From contig JAJYLN010000010.1 of assembly GCA_021787665.1 (NCBI GenBank), forward strand, positions 12,010 through 76,009: a stretch of 64,000 nt of DNA. The letters run 5' to 3'. This stretch comes from a bacterium. Lineage in GTDB: Bacteria > JAMCPX01. Below the pieces are notes generated by a model. It made no database searches and was not told the origin of the DNA. It saw nothing but the letters and a program-made list of their open reading frames with translations. This document shows positions 61,221 to 64,000 of this stretch, piece after piece; within the stretch, counting starts at the first letter, position 1; each line of letters opens with the position of its first letter. Both the position numbers and the translations under genes were made by a program.

Positions 61221-62057
61221 TCAGACGACGGCGTAAAGGCCACGGTCCTTTTTAATGAACCCCTCGCTTTCAAGCCGCGTGAGAATGTTCCTGATGTGTG
61301 CGGGATCGGGCGCAAGCATCTTCGAGAGCGCGGCAGGTGTCTTGGGGCCTCCGATAAGCGCCTTGAGTACCTGGCCTCTCATCTGCCTGTTCGATCCCTG
61401 AAAAGGGCTCTGCGTTTGATAATGGGCGCTCCTCTTGTTGAGGCCGGGTACATGCTTCTTCAGCATGACCCCGTAATCCATGAGCGCATAATACCACTGC
61501 CGGTGATTACGCCGGGGGAGGGTCTTTTCGACGAGGGACGCGATGTCCGCGTCGGTAATCCGCTGTCTGCCCTGAAAGAGGAAATAGATGAAGACCGTCC
61601 TGATATTGGTCTCTATAAAGACAACCGGACGGTCAAAGGCGAAGGCACAGATTGCAGAGGCGGTCGCCCGGCCGATACCGGGGAGGGTTGCAAGCGTATC
61701 GATGGAATCAGGAAGCGCGCCGTTGAAATCGCGCACCACCCTTTCCGCTATCTCTTTCAGGGCGATGGCGCGCCGGTTGTAACCTAAGCCCTGCCACGTG
61801 CACAGTACATCCCTGAGCCGGGCCCTGGCGAGCGACGCAAAATCAGGGAATGCTGCGATGAACTCCGCGTACTTCAGCATGACCCGCTGCACCTGCGTCT
61901 GCTGGAGCATGATCTCGGAAACGAGGATGCGATAAGGGTCTCTTGTCCTTCTCCACGGCAGGTCACGACCATGCCTCCTGAAGTTGCCCCAAATGGTTTC
62001 CTGAAACCGGCGTATCTTGTCGGATGAGAGCCCGGCTGTCGGGTCTTTGCGCTTCAT
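61221..62057 (-). CDS. MutY-like HhH-GPD DNA glycosylase without iron-sulfur cluster, with C-terminal winged helix
   Basis: 278 aa from the ATG at 62057; an upstream ATG at 62105 adds 16 residues but lies inside the promoter. The glycosylase domain has DPYRILVSEIMLQQTQV with the catalytic Glu, and LPGIGRATASAICAFA, the helix-hairpin-helix. The usual catalytic Asp in the VLDGNV motif is Glu here (FIETNIRTV). None of the four cysteines of the MutY 4Fe-4S cluster is present. The C-terminus is a winged helix (LKALIGGPKTPAALSKML; IRNILTRLESEGFI), not the NUDIX-like 8-oxoG-recognition domain. It may act on adenine or other bases. Confidence 0.85.
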   Translation of the reverse strand: MKRKDPTAGLSSDKIRRFQETIWGNFRRHGRDLPWRRTRDPYRILVSEIMLQQTQVQRVMLKYAEFIAAFPDFASLARARLRDVLCTWQGLGYNRRAIALKEIAERVVRDFNGALPDSIDTLATLPGIGRATASAICAFAFDRPVVFIETNIRTVFIYFLFQGRQRITDADIASLVEKTLPRRNHRQWYYALMDYGVMLKKHVPGLNKRSAHYQTQSPFQGSNRQMRGQVLKALIGGPKTPAALSKMLAPDPAHIRNILTRLESEGFIKKDRGLYAVV

Positions 62058-62063
62058 GCGCCT

Positions 62064-62092
62064 ACGATAAGGGCAAGATACCGGGCTGTCAA
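62064..62092 (-). promoter_or_regulatory. Predicted promoter of the MutY-like gene, leaderless
   Basis: Minus strand TTGACA (62087-62092), 17-bp spacer, TATCGT (62064-62069). A start about 7 nt downstream falls on the ATG at 62057; no ribosome site is present. Confidence 0.55.
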
Positions 62093-62105
62093 CAGCACGG
62101 TTCAT

Positions 62106-62531
62106 GCGGAAATGAGAACTGTATGGCGGCCAAAGTATTTTTCGATAAGATCCCGGGTCGTCATGACTGCTTCAACACCTCGGTATAAAATAGTACCGAT
62201 CCTCCAAGTTGTCCGGCCTCTGCACGGTTCTATTCTTTTTCAAACTGGCGGAACACCGTGAACAGTGTTAGAATCATAATCCAGCAATCAAACGACTATA
62301 TCTATATACCTGATTTGAGCCAAAAGGCAATAGAACATAGGTAATGTCTTACAATCCATAATTCCTCTCAGAATTGTCATTTCAAGCGTCTGGGGTGCAT
62401 TTTTAAAGCGGTGTCCGAAGTGGCTGGCAAAGAAAACCAAGAACGTCGGTATCTCTATCTTCTTCCAGTGGCTAATTTGTTAATAATTCGGTAGCAGAAA
62501 AATCATCGCTTTCGCACTAATGTGTATTCAA
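62106..62531. other. AT-richer intergenic region between the glycosylase gene and the IS1380 element
   Basis: No credible gene seen. It holds a small open frame on the minus strand (about 20 codons, MTTRDLIEKYFGRH and on, 62107-62169), preceded by gaggtg and ending just before the glycosylase, too short to judge. AACAC-n8-GTGTT near 62254 is a weak inverted repeat. Confidence 0.4.
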
Positions 62532-62558
62532 CCTGAAACCTGCGTGAAAATGTACCAT

Positions 62559-63856
62559 TTAGACCTTCAACTGGTCAATTCTTTTCAAGGCGTATTCAAA
62601 GACATCTTTATAGATGAAACTGGCTGGTAGCTTTAGAGTAGGTCTATTGTTTGTTCTTGTGAGTTCACCAGGGATCAAAAGTAACCGAGTCCTCAAAGTC
62701 CTGAGTGTTAAGTTCTGAAACTGATTCGGCAGACATAATCGCTTGAACCAGTTTATCAGATTGTAAGAAAACAATAAGATATGGAAGTACGCTTCATTGG
62801 CTGCAAAATACTTTGTCGGTATCTTTCCGAGAGAGTAATCTTCCTTGAGTTCTTTGATGATAAGCTCAATGCCAGCCCTCTTGTTGTAAAACTTCCATGT
62901 GTTTAAGGGATTGAGATTCATGTTTGTTACAATAACCTGATAGCTGTATCTTCCTATGGTGAAAAGAGTGAGCTGTGTGGACGGCTCTTCCTCGATAGGC
63001 CGTCTTATTACGATAAAGCGGTAGTGTTTGTCCCAGTTCACTGGCTGATAGGAAAACTCTGAGGTCTCAATGCCGGATGTATATTTCTGATATGAGAGAC
63101 GGGAAAGCTTTTTCTTCAATGGCTTCGTGAGTCGGGCGACAATGACAAAATAAGCGTTGTTCGCTTCGAGATATTCTATTATCTTATGATCGTAAAAGCC
63201 TTTGTCTGCTCTGACAAGAACGCTTTCCATTGATGGCGGTAACTTATCAAAACATCCCTTCAGAAGCTCAATAGCCCCTGTTGCTGTATGACTATCTCCA
63301 GGCCGAAGTTCACCCTGCCAGAAATCCTTTGTTATGCCGTTGAAACATACCAGGGGATGATACGATGGCCTGCCTCGTTTTACAGGATTATACCCTATCT
63401 CTGCTCCTTCCTGGTTCCCATACAGAGTAAGCACCGTAGAGTCCAGATCAAAGATTACCCGTGTGGGAGGTACAGGTTTTACAATCATCACTACGAGTAA
63501 TTTATCATGCAGTTTTCTCAACTTCGGCAGGGCCAACGGCGCCATCCGCAAAAGAAAGCGCCTCAATGTTGTCGGGTTAGGATACGTTGGCAGACCAGTA
63601 AGATACTGGAATACGCCATTGTGTTTTAAGAGATTGGCCGTTTCGAGTCGCCCGAAGCCAAGTGAAATCGGATAAAGGATAGACAGTATCTCTTCCGACA
63701 TACTATAGCGATTATTGCGTTGCTGGAATTGAACATAATGGGATAGCAGGTACCGTAAATTAAGTTTCTGAAAAAATCGAGAAGATATGCACCACCGAAA
63801 TGAGTTAGAGCATTGCTATTAAAGGATACTTGTAAATTTTTAGGGCCTTTTCTCAT
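62559..63856 (-). CDS. IS1380-family transposase split by a -1 frame change
   Basis: The catalytic part (62559-63701 and upstream in that frame) carries the DDE residues: IFDLDSTVL, ELRPGDSH, VRADKGFYD and IKELKEDY, matching the IS1380 family. The first about 26 codons, from the ATG at 63856 (LQVSFNSNALTHFGGAYLLDF), are in another frame. The change of frame falls at TTTTTTC (63776 down to 63770), a slippery heptamer in the right phase for a -1 shift. Together the pieces make about 432 aa, the usual length. Either it is translated by frameshifting or it has lost one T. Confidence 0.8.
63770..63776 (-). promoter_or_regulatory. Slippery heptamer T-TTT-TTC at the transposase frame junction
   Basis: Read on the minus strand the zero frame is GAT TTT TTC; a -1 slip gives TTT TTT CAG and continues in the long catalytic frame (QKLNLRYLLSHYVQFQQRNN). 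Confidence 0.5.
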
Positions 63857-63895
63857 GTCTGCCGATAACCTAATTTTTAATGTCCTCTTCGGGGA

Positions 63896-64000
63896 TGGTT
63901 GAAATCCCTCGCCTTTAGGCGAAGAGAAGAATGTGCTAATGTGGTTGCATGCGACAATATCGTACAGGGACGCACACGAAATACGATATCAAGGTACATC
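63896..64000 (+). mobile_element. Left end of an IS200/IS605-family element, cut by window edge
   Basis: The sequence gttgaaatccctcgcctttaggcg is like IS200/IS605 ends, which have a conserved hairpin: TCGCC (63909-63913), TTTA, GGCGA (63918-63922). The tnpA start follows about 30 nt later. The precise left boundary is uncertain. Confidence 0.6.
63949..64000 (+). CDS. tnpA: IS200/IS605-family TnpA (Y1 transposase), first 17 codons only
   Basis: From the ATG at 63949 the reading is MRQYRTGTHTKYDIKVH, matching the N-terminus of TnpA proteins (typically xYRxGxHTxYDIKxHxVW). These are HUH single-strand transposases. The rest, including HUH and the Tyr, lies beyond the window. Confidence 0.7.
   Translation, partial: MRQYRTGTHTKYDIKVH

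Larger units (their letters stand above)
62532..63893 (-). mobile_element. IS1380-family insertion sequence
   Basis: About 1.36 kb. Transposase on the minus strand, AT-richer than the host sequence. Candidate ends: left CCTGAAACCTGCGTGAAAAT (62532-62551); right, read on the minus strand from 63893, CCCGAAGAGGACATTAAAAA. These agree at about half the positions (CCyGAA...C.T..AAAA), so the ends are provisional. No matching 4-bp target duplication was found. Confidence 0.7.

Noticed and set aside
62528-63897. Target-site duplication around the IS1380 element
   Set aside because: The four bases on each side (tcaa and gatg) do not match for the ends chosen.
63911-63919. AGG at 63917-63919 as the right end of the IS1380 element
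   Set aside because: It sits inside the loop/stem of a hairpin typical of an IS200/IS605 end; the better match to the left end is at about 63893.
1-64000. CRISPR arrays, rRNA and tRNA genes
   Set aside because: No regularly spaced direct repeats, no rRNA-like blocks and no complete cloverleaf were seen by eye; a tRNAscan or Infernal run would settle it.

Overview
The window reads as chromosome from a GC-rich, Gram-negative, probably anaerobic bacterium. Support for a Gram-negative cell: an O-antigen ligase-like gene, two FadL-type porins, a TonB-dependent receptor, lipoproteins and another predicted outer-membrane barrel. Support for anaerobic, Desulfobacterota-like physiology: pentahaem c-type cytochromes in an operon with a Rieske protein and a b6-type cytochrome, an adenosylcobalamin-dependent ribonucleotide reductase, phenylacetate-CoA ligase, WrbA, and an F0 operon (atpZ-atpI-atpB-atpE) separated from F1. 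The lineage is inferred, not proven. Almost everything is intact and tightly packed; no rRNA, tRNA or CRISPR array was found.

Layout. 1-6.9 kb: O-antigen ligase (cut by the window edge), DksA, LemA, an HtpX-like protease, a parvulin foldase and a UvrD-type helicase. 7.0-8.7 kb: F0 genes closed by a terminator. 8.9-12.5 kb: a five-gene cytochrome b6/Rieske/pentahaem cytochrome c operon, the most distinctive respiratory unit here. 12.5-22.6 kb: ankyrin lipoprotein, MFS transporter, lipid kinase, acyl-CoA dehydrogenase, GlcD-like flavoprotein, acylphosphatase, Sir2 deacylase, acyl-CoA synthetase and an ArgD-like aminotransferase. 22.6-32.2 kb: nrdJ with a tandem NrdR-box promoter, a beta-propeller lipoprotein, glnE, ssb and uppP. 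32.3-36.5 kb: a FadL pair, a lipase-like hydrolase and a PilZ protein. 36.6-46.1 kb: a Tad/Flp pilus locus with two pilins, TadE/TadG-type proteins, CpaB, CpaC secretin, an FHA-CpaF fusion, TadB and TadC; no prepilin peptidase or CpaE lies in the window. 46.2-48.1 kb: DivIVA, DUF167, FmdB and zinc-dependent phospholipase C-like genes. 48.2-55.3 kb: TonB receptor, lipoproteins, a predicted porin, and an ECF sigma/anti-sigma/DUF3106 operon. 55.6-62.1 kb: paaK, the threonine branch (thrC, hom, an AlaC-like aminotransferase), wrbA and a MutY-like glycosylase. 62.5-64.0 kb: an IS1380-family element directly beside the left end of an IS200/IS605-family element.

The parts most worth follow-up are the cytochrome b6/pentahaem complex, the FHA-CpaF fusion in an incomplete Tad locus, the Sir2 gene that appears to start at AUU, the possible programmed frameshift in the IS1380 transposase, the structured region before the ArgD-like gene, and a recurring pattern of promoters placed so close to the start codon that the transcripts would be leaderless.
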